Assembly (NCBI GenBank): GCA_019639215.1
Contig: JAHBSH010000008.1
Span: forward strand, 1-46,607
From: Acidobacteriota bacterium
GTDB lineage: Bacteria; Acidobacteriota; Blastocatellia; Pyrinomonadales; Pyrinomonadaceae
Reading direction: 5' to 3'
Length of the DNA stretch: 46,607 nucleotides
In this document: in pieces, positions 1 to 8,626 of the stretch
Layout of the letters: every line of letters starts with the position of its first letter
Numbering within the stretch: the first letter of the stretch is position 1
Notes under the pieces: model-generated
What the model saw: only the letters and a program-made list of their open reading frames with translations
The model's database searches: none
Told to the model about the DNA's origin: nothing
Translations under genes and position numbers: made by a program

Positions 1-734
1 GCAAAATTGTCAGCAGCGTTAAAGCCGTAGCGGTCGTTAAAAGTGCCCAGCTCGACATCATTGTAGGCAGGGATATTATCCGGCCTTGTCCACATATTTG
101 AGGCAAGGTCAGGATGAGTGTAATCCACACCAGTATCAAGCACAGCTACAACAACCTCTTCACTTCCTTTCGTTTTTTCCCAGGCTTTTGTTGCGGCGAC
201 ATCAGCACCTTTCTTTCCACCGTTCTGCCCATCGTTATTCAGACCCCACTGATCGCCGAAATGCGGATCGTTAGGTGCTGCCGGAGAAGGTTTATCTAAG
301 TGTTCCAGGACAGGAACAAATTCCTTTTCATCGATTGTGATCTCGTAGTTGACCTCAGCATATTCGACGAAGTCCGTCATCGAAGCATATTGCTGAGCAA
401 CAGTTTCCGGATCGGCATTGTCCAGGTCGTCAACTGCCTTCAGGCCGGCCACAAGTTCAAGCCTGTCCTCGATACGGTCGTTGTTCTTCGCAACTAATTT
501 ATCTATCTGTGCACGAGTGACATTCTTTTTAAAGCGGACAAGCACTTCCGGTTCCGATTCGGATACGGCACGCTTGATCGTCGTAGGCTTTGCGACCGGA
601 CGGGCAAGATCACGTGTCTCAGCGGTTTGAGGCCTAAGGCCTGACTTCAGTTTACTGATCTGTCCCAGGACCGCTGCAAGAGTGACCAGGATCAAGGCGA
701 CACAAATATGTATCCAGATATTGCTTCGATTCAT
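1..734 (-). CDS. Secreted subtilisin-like serine protease (S8), N-terminal part only
   Basis: This gene runs off the left edge, so only the first 244 or so codons are present. The ATG at 734-732 is followed by a hydrophobic stretch (residues about 5-25, WIHICVALILVTLAAVLG) that acts as a signal peptide or anchor. Residues about 55-130 resemble the fervidolysin-type propeptide (EVLVRFKKNV, then FVEYAEVNYE). The mature domain starts at NDPHFGDQWGLNN and reaches the catalytic aspartate in VVAVLDTGVDYTHPDL. The His and Ser of the triad lie outside the window. It should cleave proteins outside the cytoplasm after propeptide removal. It differs from the other subtilase at 42053-44593, which has another N-terminal region. 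Family assignment is firm; substrate is unknown. Confidence 0.9.
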   Translation of the reverse strand, partial: MNRSNIWIHICVALILVTLAAVLGQISKLKSGLRPQTAETRDLARPVAKPTTIKRAVSESEPEVLVRFKKNVTRAQIDKLVAKNNDRIEDRLELVAGLKAVDDLDNADPETVAQQYASMTDFVEYAEVNYEITIDEKEFVPVLEHLDKPSPAAPNDPHFGDQWGLNNDGQNGGKKGADVAATKAWEKTKGSEEVVVAVLDTGVDYTHPDLASNMWTRPDNIPAYNDVELGTFNDRYGFNAADNF

Positions 735-782
735 AGTTAAGATCTCCTTGCTCCCTCAAGCAAAGGGAAATAGAACAGGGAA

Positions 783-1064
783 TTAATACACTACAACGTG
801 ATTTTGCCCCTTGAAATCCTTTATACGCAGCTGATATTTATCGCCGCGATATTCATAGTTCTTACCGCCGGCTTCGAGTTCTATACGCCAGCCGTAAGAT
901 ATCATTTGCGCAGCCATTTCATCGGCTGCCGGTGCGCCAAGTGACATATCAGGAAACTCCACTTCCTTGATACCGGAAACGGAGATCTCGCTTTCATTGA
1001 TGCCAAGCCTTTCGGCCAGATCCTGTTTTGCTCTTTCAGCTGCGCTGTTCTTATCAAAACTCAT
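783..1064 (-). CDS. Small conserved hypothetical protein, 93 aa
   Basis: The ATG at 1064 opens a soluble 93-residue protein without signal peptide. Residues 12-40 (KQDLAERLGINESEISV) and 46-80 (EFPDMSLGAP, then GWRIELEAGGKNYEYRGD) match a pattern I recall from small bacterial proteins: an AKxDLAxRL helix, a WPDxSLGxP strand-turn, and an IxLEAxGKxYxYH strand. The family has no function I can name. It sits between the subtilase upstream in the window and the DUF2085 membrane gene, in the same direction as both. The DUF2085 stop is 84 bases from its start, so cotranscription is possible. The gene is probably real given the family pattern and the acidic, well-balanced composition. Confidence 0.7.
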   Translation of the reverse strand: MSFDKNSAAERAKQDLAERLGINESEISVSGIKEVEFPDMSLGAPAADEMAAQMISYGWRIELEAGGKNYEYRGDKYQLRIKDFKGQNHVVVY

Positions 1065-1148
1065 TGATATTTGTAGATTTTGTGCCTTTTAGCGTTAATA
1101 GTCAATATCTGTTGTGCAGTGAAGAGACAAAAAACTGCTGGCATTTTC

Positions 1149-1655
1149 TTATGATACAGGGCGGCGGACAGTCGAATAGTTCAGTGTGATCTCAACGACC
1201 GCCGGTACAATATATGTCGCACACCCGATGCCAAGTATCAATCCGGTAACAAAGCGCGACAAGTGGTTATTTTCCCATATTCCAAGCATTCCCAGTGACC
1301 AATCTATTCCCATCGGAATTATCGATAGGAAAAGCCAGATACGCGGGAGCGGTTCTATTTCATCCACATTTCGCCATAGCGGATAAATAAGAATGGCTGC
1401 TGCGATGCCAAAATACACACCGAAGCAACGCGAACACACAGCAAATTGGTGAACGCCGAAATGAAACGACCTTTCAGGCATTTGATGGCAGATATGGCCG
1501 AAGAACCAGAAAAATGAAGAGCCTGTAAAACTTTCAGAAATAAAAGGAAGTATAGCGGGAAGAACCGTTGCAATAGCCCAAGCTATGGTGATCAAAACAA
1601 CAACGAACCAAGCTCGATACGCTTTTTTTATTATTTGTTCTCTGGCTGCCATCAT
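1149..1655 (-). CDS. DUF2085 family integral membrane protein
   Basis: A 168-residue protein with about four hydrophobic segments (near residues 15-35, 40-55, 75-95, 105-125 and 135-155). The diagnostic stretch is GHICHQMPERSF followed by FAVCSRCFGVYFG, the cysteine/histidine-rich signature of DUF2085 membrane proteins. The two CxxC-like pairs suggest a metal or redox centre near the membrane, but no function is established. Tandem ATG codons at 1655 and 1652 are possible starts. Its start lies directly after a hairpin with a T run (1656-1697), so its ribosome-binding stretch (AGGG) is part of the hairpin arm. Family assignment is confident, role unknown. Confidence 0.8.
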   Translation of the reverse strand: MMAAREQIIKKAYRAWFVVVLITIAWAIATVLPAILPFISESFTGSSFFWFFGHICHQMPERSFHFGVHQFAVCSRCFGVYFGIAAAILIYPLWRNVDEIEPLPRIWLFLSIIPMGIDWSLGMLGIWENNHLSRFVTGLILGIGCATYIVPAVVEITLNYSTVRRPVS

Positions 1656-1697
1656 AATAAAAAGGCCCTGCTACAAGACTATTGCATGAGCAGGACC
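1656..1697 (-). terminator. Intrinsic terminator hairpin after ppsA
   Basis: On the minus strand GGTCCTGCT (1697-1689) pairs with AGCAGGGCC (1672-1664) through nine pairs with one G-U, followed by TTTTTATT. It lies 55 bases past the ppsA stop and ends directly at the start of the DUF2085 gene. The arm AGCAGGG would also contain the only Shine-Dalgarno-like bases for that gene. Confidence 0.75.
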
Positions 1698-1752
1698 AGT
1701 TTAGCAGATGAGCCGAGTGGTTTGGGAATTCGGGAAGTCCCTTTATATCTCG

Positions 1753-4167
1753 CTATTTTTTTGAATTCATCTGCTTTTCGGTTTTCAGTATATGCTCGGT
1801 AGTTTGAATGACCGTGTCCGGATTCAACGAAATGGAGTTGATCCCGCGTTCGACCAGAAAATCCGCAAATTCGGGATAATCCGAAGGCGCCTGACCGCAA
1901 ATGCCGATCTTCTTGCCGCTGCGGATGGCCGAATCTATTGCCATGGCTACCATCTTTTCAACTGCTCCGTTACGCTCATCAAAAAGATGGGCGACCATTT
2001 CAGAATCGCGATCAAGGCCAAGAGCGAGTTGGGTCAGATCATTAGACCCTATTGAATAACCGTCAAATACTTTTAGAAATTCGTCGGCGAACACAACATT
2101 TGCAGGTAGTTCGCACATGGCATAGATCTCCAGTTCGTTCTCGCCCTGAACAAGGCCGTGTTCCGCCATCAGAGCGATGACCTTTTCGCCTTCCTCGACC
2201 GTGCGGACGAATGGGATCATCGGTTTTATATTGGTCAAGCCCATATCCTCACGTGCTCTTTGCAGAGCAAGGCATTCCAATTTGAAACCGGCCCGGTAGC
2301 GGTCGTCATAATATCTTGACGCACCGCGAAAACCGATCATGGGATTTTCCTCTATGGGTTCAAATTCACGGCCGCCGATCAGCATAGCGTATTCATTCGA
2401 TTTGAAATCTGACATTCTGACGATCACCGGTTTTGGATAAAAAGCTGCCGCTATGCGTCCGACGCCTTCTGCAAGTGAACGAACGAAAAACTCTTTCGGG
2501 TCTTCTTCCAAGATGCGGGAAGAGATAGTGTCTATGTCTTCGCGTCGCTTCAAGTTCGGATAATTCACGAGAGCCATCGGATGGATGCCGATGTGATTGT
2601 TGATGATGAACTCAAGACGCGCGAGGCCGACGCCGTCGTTAGGAAGCCGTGAGACCTTAAAAGCATGGTCAGGGTCGCCGACGTTCATCATGATCTGAGT
2701 GTTTGGTCGGACGTCATCCGTTATCTTGTGCTTTTTAACTTCAAAATCGATATTTCCGTAATAAATATTACCAACATCACCCTCCGCGCAAGACACGGTT
2801 ATTTCACTGCCATTCTTTACTTTTTCCGTGGCATCGCCGGTGCCGACAATGCATGGAATACCAAGTTCACGGCTGATGATGGCACTATGACAGGTGCGGC
2901 CGCCGCGTTCCGTGACGATAGCTGAGGCTCGTTTCATGATCGGTTCCCAAGCAGGATCGGTCATGGTCGTTACAAGTATCTCACCCTGCTTGAAGGTGTT
3001 CAGTTTTGAAGGGTCAAGCAAGACATGAGCCGTTCCGCTGCCGATCTTTTGCCCGACGGCAACACCCGATGTGAGCGGTGCACCGTGCGTTCCGGTCAGC
3101 TCATAGGTCTCGATATAATTTTCAGTATTTTGTGTGTGAACAGTTTCCGGCCTTGCCTGAAGAATAAAAAGCTCGCCTGTGATGCCGTCCTTTGCCCATT
3201 CGATGTCCATGGGCTGATGCTTTCCCGCGATCTTTGAATAGTGATCCTCAATGGCGCACGCCCATTGAGCAAGCTGAAGAACCTCAAATCCGGCGAGACA
3301 AAATCGTTTTCTTTGTGATTCAACGACGGGACGGACCATTGTCCCTGTTCCGTCATCGTGAAAGACCATCTTCACTTCTTTGACGCCGAGCTTTCTAGTG
3401 ATGATCGGGCGAAATCCTTTCTTTAGCGTGGGCTTAAAAATGATCCATTCATCCGGGGTCGCCATGCCCTGAACGACAGCTTCGCCAAGCCCCCACGCGC
3501 CGTTTATGACCACAGCGTCACGAAAACCGCTTTCCGTGTCGAGCGTGAACATCACGCCGGAACAGGCAATATCGGACCGCACCATCGGCTGAACGCCTAT
3601 CGAGAGGGCAACGTCAAAGTGATCGAAACCCTTGGCCGTGCGGTACGAAATGGCGCGGTCTGTCCAGAGCGAAGCAAAGCATTCTTTGCAGGCTTCGATC
3701 AGGCGAGATTCACCTCTTACGTTCAGGATCGTGTCCTGCTGTCCGGCAAATGAAGCGTCAGGAAGATCTTCTGCCGTAGCCGAAGAGCGGACAGCTACTT
3801 CAAAAGACTTCTTGCCGATCCTGTTACCCAGTCGTTCGTAAGCGCCGTTTATGGCGGTTTCCAGATCGTCAGGAAACGGCGTTTCCATCATCATGCGGCG
3901 AGCTTCCGCTCCCACACGTGCAAGCTCGTCAAGGTCATTTACGTCGAGTCCCTTGAGCAGCTTTTTCAGTTTGTCGCGAAGGCCGTCCGTTTCCAGAAGC
4001 GTTTCATAGGCATGGCTGGTCGTTGAAAAACCGTCCACGGCCCTGACACCTTGTGTTGTCAGTTCTCTGAACAGTTCGCCCAGGCTTGCGCATTTGCCGC
4101 CTACGATTGCAACGTCACCGGCTCCGACCTCACCAAGGTCCAATACGTAAGATTTTGATTCACTCAT
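1753..4167 (-). CDS. ppsA: Phosphoenolpyruvate synthase
   Basis: Converts pyruvate, ATP and water to PEP, AMP and phosphate, the entry step of gluconeogenesis from pyruvate. The 804-residue length is normal for the family. Residues 20-340 are the ATP-grasp-like nucleotide-binding domain (VGGKCASLGEL, AVRSSATAEDLPDASFAGQQ, LFILQARPETV). Residues 380-460 are the swivelling phosphohistidine domain, with His427 in GGRTCHSAIISRELG. The rest is the PEP-binding TIM barrel, ending with the cysteine in GICGQAPSDYPEF. The reading frame is open 39 codons further upstream, but MSESKSYVLDLG is the usual family start, so I chose the ATG at 4167. Next to glpX, a second gluconeogenic gene in the same direction. 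A paired palindrome at 4248-4317 lies in its upstream region and may regulate it. Confidence 0.95.
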   Translation of the reverse strand: MSESKSYVLDLGEVGAGDVAIVGGKCASLGELFRELTTQGVRAVDGFSTTSHAYETLLETDGLRDKLKKLLKGLDVNDLDELARVGAEARRMMMETPFPDDLETAINGAYERLGNRIGKKSFEVAVRSSATAEDLPDASFAGQQDTILNVRGESRLIEACKECFASLWTDRAISYRTAKGFDHFDVALSIGVQPMVRSDIACSGVMFTLDTESGFRDAVVINGAWGLGEAVVQGMATPDEWIIFKPTLKKGFRPIITRKLGVKEVKMVFHDDGTGTMVRPVVESQRKRFCLAGFEVLQLAQWACAIEDHYSKIAGKHQPMDIEWAKDGITGELFILQARPETVHTQNTENYIETYELTGTHGAPLTSGVAVGQKIGSGTAHVLLDPSKLNTFKQGEILVTTMTDPAWEPIMKRASAIVTERGGRTCHSAIISRELGIPCIVGTGDATEKVKNGSEITVSCAEGDVGNIYYGNIDFEVKKHKITDDVRPNTQIMMNVGDPDHAFKVSRLPNDGVGLARLEFIINNHIGIHPMALVNYPNLKRREDIDTISSRILEEDPKEFFVRSLAEGVGRIAAAFYPKPVIVRMSDFKSNEYAMLIGGREFEPIEENPMIGFRGASRYYDDRYRAGFKLECLALQRAREDMGLTNIKPMIPFVRTVEEGEKVIALMAEHGLVQGENELEIYAMCELPANVVFADEFLKVFDGYSIGSNDLTQLALGLDRDSEMVAHLFDERNGAVEKMVAMAIDSAIRSGKKIGICGQAPSDYPEFADFLVERGINSISLNPDTVIQTTEHILKTEKQMNSKK

Positions 4168-4247
4168 TTTTTTCTGCGGGAGCTTGATGTTATTTTTTAT
4201 CCAAATGTCATAAAGACAGAATACGTGCTGATCGTCAGCAAGGTAAC

Positions 4248-4317
4248 CCGGCGATATCACCGGCGTTCGGAGTATTGAACACACGGATCGGGTGAGGTCG
4301 GTTAGTGATATCGCCGA
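4248..4317 (-). promoter_or_regulatory. Paired GATATC palindromes upstream of ppsA
   Basis: GGCGATATCAC at 4250-4260 and GTGATATCGCC at 4305-4315 are perfect 11-base inverted copies. The first extends to a near-palindrome on its own (CCGGCGATATCACCGG, 4248-4263, one mismatched pair). Centres are 54 bases apart, close to five helical turns. They lie 81-150 bases upstream of the ppsA start and just past the glpX stop. Twin operator sites for a dimeric regulator are likely; a long-loop RNA stem is the alternative. Confidence 0.5.
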
Positions 4318-4329
4318 GACGTATGTTTG

Positions 4330-5373
4330 TCAGAACCTAATGACCGCGTCAGGCCCGCCTTCGACGTGAACAGTGTCCACAAAACGAATGCTCTTGCTGT
4401 CGGTTGTCATAACGACCGAATGAGTACGCTTGCCTTCGCCAAAGAATCTTACACCCCGCAGCAGCGAACCGTCCGTCACGCCTGTTGCGGCGAAGATTAT
4501 CTTTTTACCCGGAGCCAGGTCGTTCGTGTCATAGAGCTTGTACGGATCTGAAATGCCCATGCTCTTTATGCGTTCCACAACAGCCTCGACCGGCGGAACC
4601 TTTGAAGCATCAACACCAAGTCTCTCAGGGTCAAAGACCAATTTTGCTTGTATCTCGCCGTTGAGACATTTCATCGCGGCGGCAGTGATAACGCCCTCTG
4701 GAGCACCGCCGATGCCCATCAGTGCATGAATATTAGTTCCCGCAACAGCAGCCGAGATGCCCGCGGACAGATCGCCGTCAGATATGAGTCTTATTCTGGC
4801 TCCGGTGGCCCTCACGTCCTCAACAAGCTTTTTGTGGCGTGGACGGTCGAGACAGATGACGGTCAGATCATCCACATCGCGGCCAAGCCTTCTTGCTATA
4901 TGCCGAAGGTTGTCTTCAACAGGAGCATCGATATCGACGGCACCGCGGCACGAAGGCCCGACGACGATCTTGTCCATGTAAATATCCGGAGCATTCAACA
5001 GGCCGCCGCGTTCGGCGGCTGCTAGCACAGCAATTGCGTTGTTGGCACCTAGTGCGCAAAGATTGGTCCCCTCAAGCGGATCTACCGCAATGTCAACTTC
5101 GGGAAAGCCGCCTCTGATCTCAGCAGGAAAAACGCCTCCGCCGACCTCTTCGCCGATGTACAGCATTGGCGCTTCGTCGCGCTCACCCTCGCCTATCACT
5201 ATGCGTCCGCGCATTTGGACCGTGTCCATTACTTCGCGCATCGCCTCTACCGCTACATGGTCAGAATGCTTTCGGTCGCCCTGGCCCATTGTCTTAGCGG
5301 ATTCGATCGCCGCTGCCTCGGTAACTCTCAGGAAATCAAGCGATAATTCTCGCTCCACTTTGATGTTGGTCAT
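4330..5373 (-). CDS. glpX: Fructose-1,6-bisphosphatase, class II
   Basis: Hydrolyses fructose 1,6-bisphosphate to fructose 6-phosphate in gluconeogenesis, metal dependent. The 347-residue protein carries the class II signatures: GEGERDEAP at residues 61-69 and VDPLEGTN at 97-104 (metal and phosphate ligands), then [16 protein letters not shown]. The frame is open another 36 codons upstream, but the ATG at 5373 is preceded by GGAG with an eight-base spacer and starts the usual family N terminus ([21 protein letters not shown]), so it is preferred. It is transcribed toward ppsA, 162 bases away. A divergent ferredoxin gene shares its upstream region. Assignment is firm. Confidence 0.95.
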   Translation of the reverse strand: MTNIKVERELSLDFLRVTEAAAIESAKTMGQGDRKHSDHVAVEAMREVMDTVQMRGRIVIGEGERDEAPMLYIGEEVGGGVFPAEIRGGFPEVDIAVDPLEGTNLCALGANNAIAVLAAAERGGLLNAPDIYMDKIVVGPSCRGAVDIDAPVEDNLRHIARRLGRDVDDLTVICLDRPRHKKLVEDVRATGARIRLISDGDLSAGISAAVAGTNIHALMGIGGAPEGVITAAAMKCLNGEIQAKLVFDPERLGVDASKVPPVEAVVERIKSMGISDPYKLYDTNDLAPGKKIIFAATGVTDGSLLRGVRFFGEGKRTHSVVMTTDSKSIRFVDTVHVEGGPDAVIRF

Positions 5374-5461
5374 CCGGTACTCCGTAAATTTTGATCTGAA
5401 ACTGTTGAACTCTAGACTTTGTCTAACGCATTCTACCACTTGTTCATTTGTTTCGCGACAG

Positions 5462-5490
5462 TTGACATCCTTACGCCACAATATTACGTT
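5462..5490 (+). promoter_or_regulatory. Possible promoter for the ferredoxin gene
   Basis: A perfect TTGACA at 5462-5467 is followed 17 bases on by TACGTT (5485-5490), a weak -10 with three of six consensus bases. It would give a leader of about 40 bases before the ferredoxin ATG, which has GGAG at 5524-5527. The -35 is good, the -10 doubtful. Confidence 0.3.
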
Positions 5491-5538
5491 TTAATTTTAG
5501 CCTGAACGATAAGTATCAGGCTCGGAGAATGTTGCCCA

Positions 5539-5835
5539 ATGACCTATATAGTTGCTGAACCCTGTGTTGAATGTAAGTACACTGACTGTGCTGCCGTCTG
5601 TCCTGTTGAGGCTTTTCACGAGCTTCCTGACAAGCTTTTGATAAATCCTGATACCTGCATTGACTGTGACGCCTGTTTGCCTGAATGTCCTGTTGAGGCG
5701 ATCTTTTCTGATATGTCCATTCCAGAGGAATATCTGAACTGGCTTGAAATAAACAAGGAAGCCGAAAATTATCCAATTATCAGCACAAAAATGCCAGCCC
5801 TTTTCGGGCCTGGCTGTAAAGGACAGCCTGAATAA
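5539..5835 (+). CDS. fdxA: 7Fe ferredoxin (one 3Fe-4S and one 4Fe-4S cluster)
   Basis: A soluble 98-residue electron carrier. Cys9, Cys12, Cys17 and Cys21 (CVECKYTDCAAVCP) and Cys40, Cys43, Cys46 and Cys50 (CIDCDACLPECP) match the spacing of Azotobacter ferredoxin I. By that template Cys9, Cys17 and Cys50 hold the 3Fe-4S cluster and Cys21, Cys40, Cys43 and Cys46 the 4Fe-4S cluster. The tail after residue 55 (MSIPEEYLNWLEINKEAE) is the typical C-terminal extension of this group. GGAG stands 11 bases before the ATG. It is divergent from glpX and convergent with the TonB receptor gene, with two hairpins in between. The redox partner cannot be told from the neighbours. Confidence 0.93.
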   Translation: MTYIVAEPCVECKYTDCAAVCPVEAFHELPDKLLINPDTCIDCDACLPECPVEAIFSDMSIPEEYLNWLEINKEAENYPIISTKMPALFGPGCKGQPE

Positions 5836-5874
5836 GCTGAAACAATTGCCGTACACATTTTCTTGATATAACTA

Positions 5875-5897
5875 AAAAGTTGGTATTACCAACTTTT
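5875..5897. repeat. Perfect inverted repeat between convergent genes
   Basis: AAAAGTTGG (5875-5883), five-base loop, CCAACTTTT (5889-5897). It follows the ferredoxin stop by 39 bases and could stop transcription in either direction because each arm ends in an A/T run. It sits just before a second, GC-rich hairpin. Confidence 0.5.
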
Positions 5898-5912
5898 ATA
5901 TAGGATATTTAC

Positions 5913-5940
5913 AGCGGCCTCATCGGCCGCTTTCTATTTT
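5913..5940 (+). terminator. Intrinsic terminator of the ferredoxin gene
   Basis: AGCGGCC (5913-5919), five-base loop, GGCCGCT (5925-5931), followed by TTCTATTTTT. The last bases overlap the stop codon of the convergent TonB receptor gene, so the hairpin may serve both genes. Confidence 0.75.
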
Positions 5941-8231
5941 TGCAGGTCAAATCTATAGCCTAAACGTATGTTCGTGGGCTGATTTATGGTTCTGACAGGC
6001 GTTCTCCCTACTGAATATCGGGTGTTGAAGATATTCTCAACTGCTAAAAATATCTTGCTTGAATTTCCTATATGCCGTTCTATCATAATGTCTGCCTGTC
6101 CATAAGCTTCTAAACTAAGGTCATTTAGGTCATCATCAAATTGTTTGCTTGACGATCTTATCTGACTCGCAGCTTTCCATCTTTCTCTCTGAAAGGTCAA
6201 CTGCAGTGTCGCCTGATGTCGAGCTACTTGAGGTATCATCTTCCCGATCAGATCGGTGTTCGTCGGGAAACTCTTTATTGACGGATCTGCGTATAGATAA
6301 CCAATATTGATCGAAAGCGGACCCAAACGTGTTTCCAGGTCGGCTTCTATGCCTTTCGTTCTCGTTTGTCCGGCATTTTGTCTTAGACGGACTATCAGGG
6401 TAGGGGCAGATGAGATAGTTACGTTAGAAACCGTCCCGTCTATATCGGTCAGATATCCGTTCACGCGTAGAAAATATCTGCGGCCCGCAACACTTACACC
6501 GGTTTCGATATTGTTCGCACGTTCCGCCCTGAGATTTTCATTAGCGTTTGTCACCACATTTCCGACACGAAAACCACGATAGAGTTCATTCAGCGTCGGT
6601 GCACGAAAACTTCTTGACGCCGAACCGTAGATCGAAACGGCCTCACTAAAACGGAACAATACAGAGACCTGCGGGCTTGTCATCGATTCGACCCGGTCGG
6701 GATAGTTTATGGCGTTTATGGCAGACTCACTGACCGGACGTGTTGCGGAAATGCCGCGATGATTATTCCATCGGTCATAACGCACGGAACCCGTTATCAC
6801 AAGACGCTTTCCCACAAATGCCTGATCCTTAATAAAAAAACCGAATGAAGTTTCTCTGCCGCCCGAACCAAAATAACCGCTCGGTTCTCCGGCGGCGAAG
6901 GCGATCTCATCACTGGCTCCTCTGATATTTCTGCCTTCAAATCCAGCAAGTACCGTATGATGTGTAAAACTAGCCGTTGCTGCAAAAGAAAACCCCGTTG
7001 TTTGGGCAGGCGAACGTTGGAGCCTGGTAAGTGTTTCCGATGATCTGGAAGCATTGACCGACGTGAATGCCTGATCATATATCTGCGATCCGGCGTAAAC
7101 ATTCCAGTTAAAAGAAAGTTCAGGTAAATTTTCCTTGATCGAGCCGGGCGAAAAGCTGCCGCCGACGATTATCTGGCGTGAGTGTGTATCGTTGGTTTGC
7201 AGAGGAGTTCCGTTCTCTCTGTTCTCTCCAAAGTAAGACGGCCTTACGAAGAAATTGGCTGTCTTGCCGACACGCCCAATAATGCGCGGCGAAAGTGAAA
7301 ACGCTTTTACACCGGCGTGCGTGTCTATCTCGCCCCGTTCGGCGACGTCAACAGGAATATGTCCTTTGGTGCGAAAGACATACGCGAAAGCATCGGTTGA
7401 CCATTGTCCAAATGACCTGCCGGCATACGCGGACCCGGAAAATGTTCTTTCACTGCCGCCATAAAGTTCGCCGGAAAATACAGATCCCTCACCGACAGAG
7501 CGGGGAACAACCTGCACGGCACCGCCCAAAGATGAACTTCCGTAGAGATTCGAAGCACCACCCCTGAGCACTTCGACACGCTCTACCGCTATCGGAGGAA
7601 TTCTGTTCCATTGAACCCAACCACCGAACGGATCATTCAACATGATCCCGTCAAAGATGACCGCAGTCCGACTGGCTCCGCTTCCGCCGACACCTCTCAA
7701 TGAAACTCCCTGCGTCGTCGGATTCGCGTTCTTGCTGCTTGAGCGCCGAAAGGTAGAGAAACCTGCTATTTGTCGGAGAGCATCGTCGAGTGTCGGTGCG
7801 GCGGTCGATCCAATATCGTCTCGATCAACGATGGCCACACTTTGAGGAGTGTCTCCGGCTCTGTTTTCAATTCGTCCTATGACGATCGATGGAATTTCTA
7901 TATCAAATGTTCCGACCTTTAATGTAATTCTCAATGGATCAGCGACCGTTTCAGGCCGGTTATAGTTTTGTCTGAAACTAGCGAATCCAGCCGCCCTTAT
8001 TTCTAATACAAAAGGGTAAACATCTATTTTAGGACAAACATATCTGTCCTCAGAGAACACACAGTTAGATGAGGAGCCATTAGGTTTGGTGATCCTGACG
8101 ACTGCGTTTTGTATTTGTGCTCCCGCCTCGTCGCTGACGATCACGCTCAGGCTGCTTGTCTGTGCGAACAGGGGCTTTGCCGATAAAAAGGCGACGATCA
8201 TTAGGAAAAATGCTTTAGAGGTTAAAGACAT
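5934..8231 (-). CDS. TonB-dependent outer-membrane receptor
   Basis: A 765-residue outer-membrane transporter energised by TonB. The N terminus is a signal peptide (SKAFFLMIVAFLSAKPLFAQ). Residues about 25-110 form a carboxypeptidase-regulatory-like beta domain (LSVIVSDEAGAQIQNAVVRI). Residues about 125-260 form the plug (TPQSVAIVDRDDI, GVSLRGVGGSGASRTAVIFD, AVERVEVLRGGASNLYGSS). The rest is the 22-strand barrel, ending in NIRLGYRFDLQK. The frame is open 25 codons further, but the ATG at 8231 directly begins the signal peptide. The plug sequence and the barrel layout resemble vitamin B12, siderophore or other metal-complex receptors, but no neighbouring gene identifies the ligand. Confidence 0.92.
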   Translation of the reverse strand: MSLTSKAFFLMIVAFLSAKPLFAQTSSLSVIVSDEAGAQIQNAVVRITKPNGSSSNCVFSEDRYVCPKIDVYPFVLEIRAAGFASFRQNYNRPETVADPLRITLKVGTFDIEIPSIVIGRIENRAGDTPQSVAIVDRDDIGSTAAPTLDDALRQIAGFSTFRRSSSKNANPTTQGVSLRGVGGSGASRTAVIFDGIMLNDPFGGWVQWNRIPPIAVERVEVLRGGASNLYGSSSLGGAVQVVPRSVGEGSVFSGELYGGSERTFSGSAYAGRSFGQWSTDAFAYVFRTKGHIPVDVAERGEIDTHAGVKAFSLSPRIIGRVGKTANFFVRPSYFGENRENGTPLQTNDTHSRQIIVGGSFSPGSIKENLPELSFNWNVYAGSQIYDQAFTSVNASRSSETLTRLQRSPAQTTGFSFAATASFTHHTVLAGFEGRNIRGASDEIAFAAGEPSGYFGSGGRETSFGFFIKDQAFVGKRLVITGSVRYDRWNNHRGISATRPVSESAINAINYPDRVESMTSPQVSVLFRFSEAVSIYGSASRSFRAPTLNELYRGFRVGNVVTNANENLRAERANNIETGVSVAGRRYFLRVNGYLTDIDGTVSNVTISSAPTLIVRLRQNAGQTRTKGIEADLETRLGPLSINIGYLYADPSIKSFPTNTDLIGKMIPQVARHQATLQLTFQRERWKAASQIRSSSKQFDDDLNDLSLEAYGQADIMIERHIGNSSKIFLAVENIFNTRYSVGRTPVRTINQPTNIRLGYRFDLQK

Positions 8232-8328
8232 GGCCAGGTTTTTAACAACTAATAGAGTAACATTCGGTGCAGCGTCCCCAGAATGAATGTTTGGCGGTTT
8301 TGGCAAAAAGCTTTTACAGGACTAAGAT

Positions 8329-8577
8329 ATGAAGAAGAGATCTATTTATTCGGAGTCAAAATTTTATATGATCGATGCCATTGATCCCAAGGTCATTGAA
8401 AAACCTTTGGTGCGTTGCGGTGAATGCGACCGCGAGGTAAGTCATTACAACACATTCTTTTCCCCGACAAATGAGAGGCGTAATGTGTGTTGGGAATGCC
8501 TTGCCCGTGATGAAAAAGGATTCTTTGCAAAGCGGGACTTTCGTCGTGGCTCGCGCTTTGGGACCATTCCCCGATAG
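8329..8577 (+). CDS. Small zinc-ribbon-like protein, 82 aa
   Basis: A basic 82-residue cytoplasmic protein. Cys30 and Cys33 (RCGEC) and Cys54 and Cys57 (NVCWEC) form two CxxC knuckles 20 residues apart, the spacing of a zinc ribbon. The C terminus is rich in arginine (KRDFRRGSRFGTIPR), which suggests nucleic-acid contact. No family name comes to mind. It begins 97 bases from the divergent TonB receptor start and ends 49 bases before the deformylase start codon, so it may be cotranscribed with deformylase. The gene is probably real because the cysteines are well placed and the frame is intact. Confidence 0.65.
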   Translation: MKKRSIYSESKFYMIDAIDPKVIEKPLVRCGECDREVSHYNTFFSPTNERRNVCWECLARDEKGFFAKRDFRRGSRFGTIPR

Positions 8578-8626
8578 TTGTTTTCAGCCCTAAAAATTGC
8601 ACGGCGATCTAACTTGTCTGACACAG

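Noticed and set aside
5497..5856. Minus-strand frames opposite the ferredoxin gene
   Set aside because: They lie wholly under a gene with an unmistakable cluster-binding cysteine pattern and show no family features.
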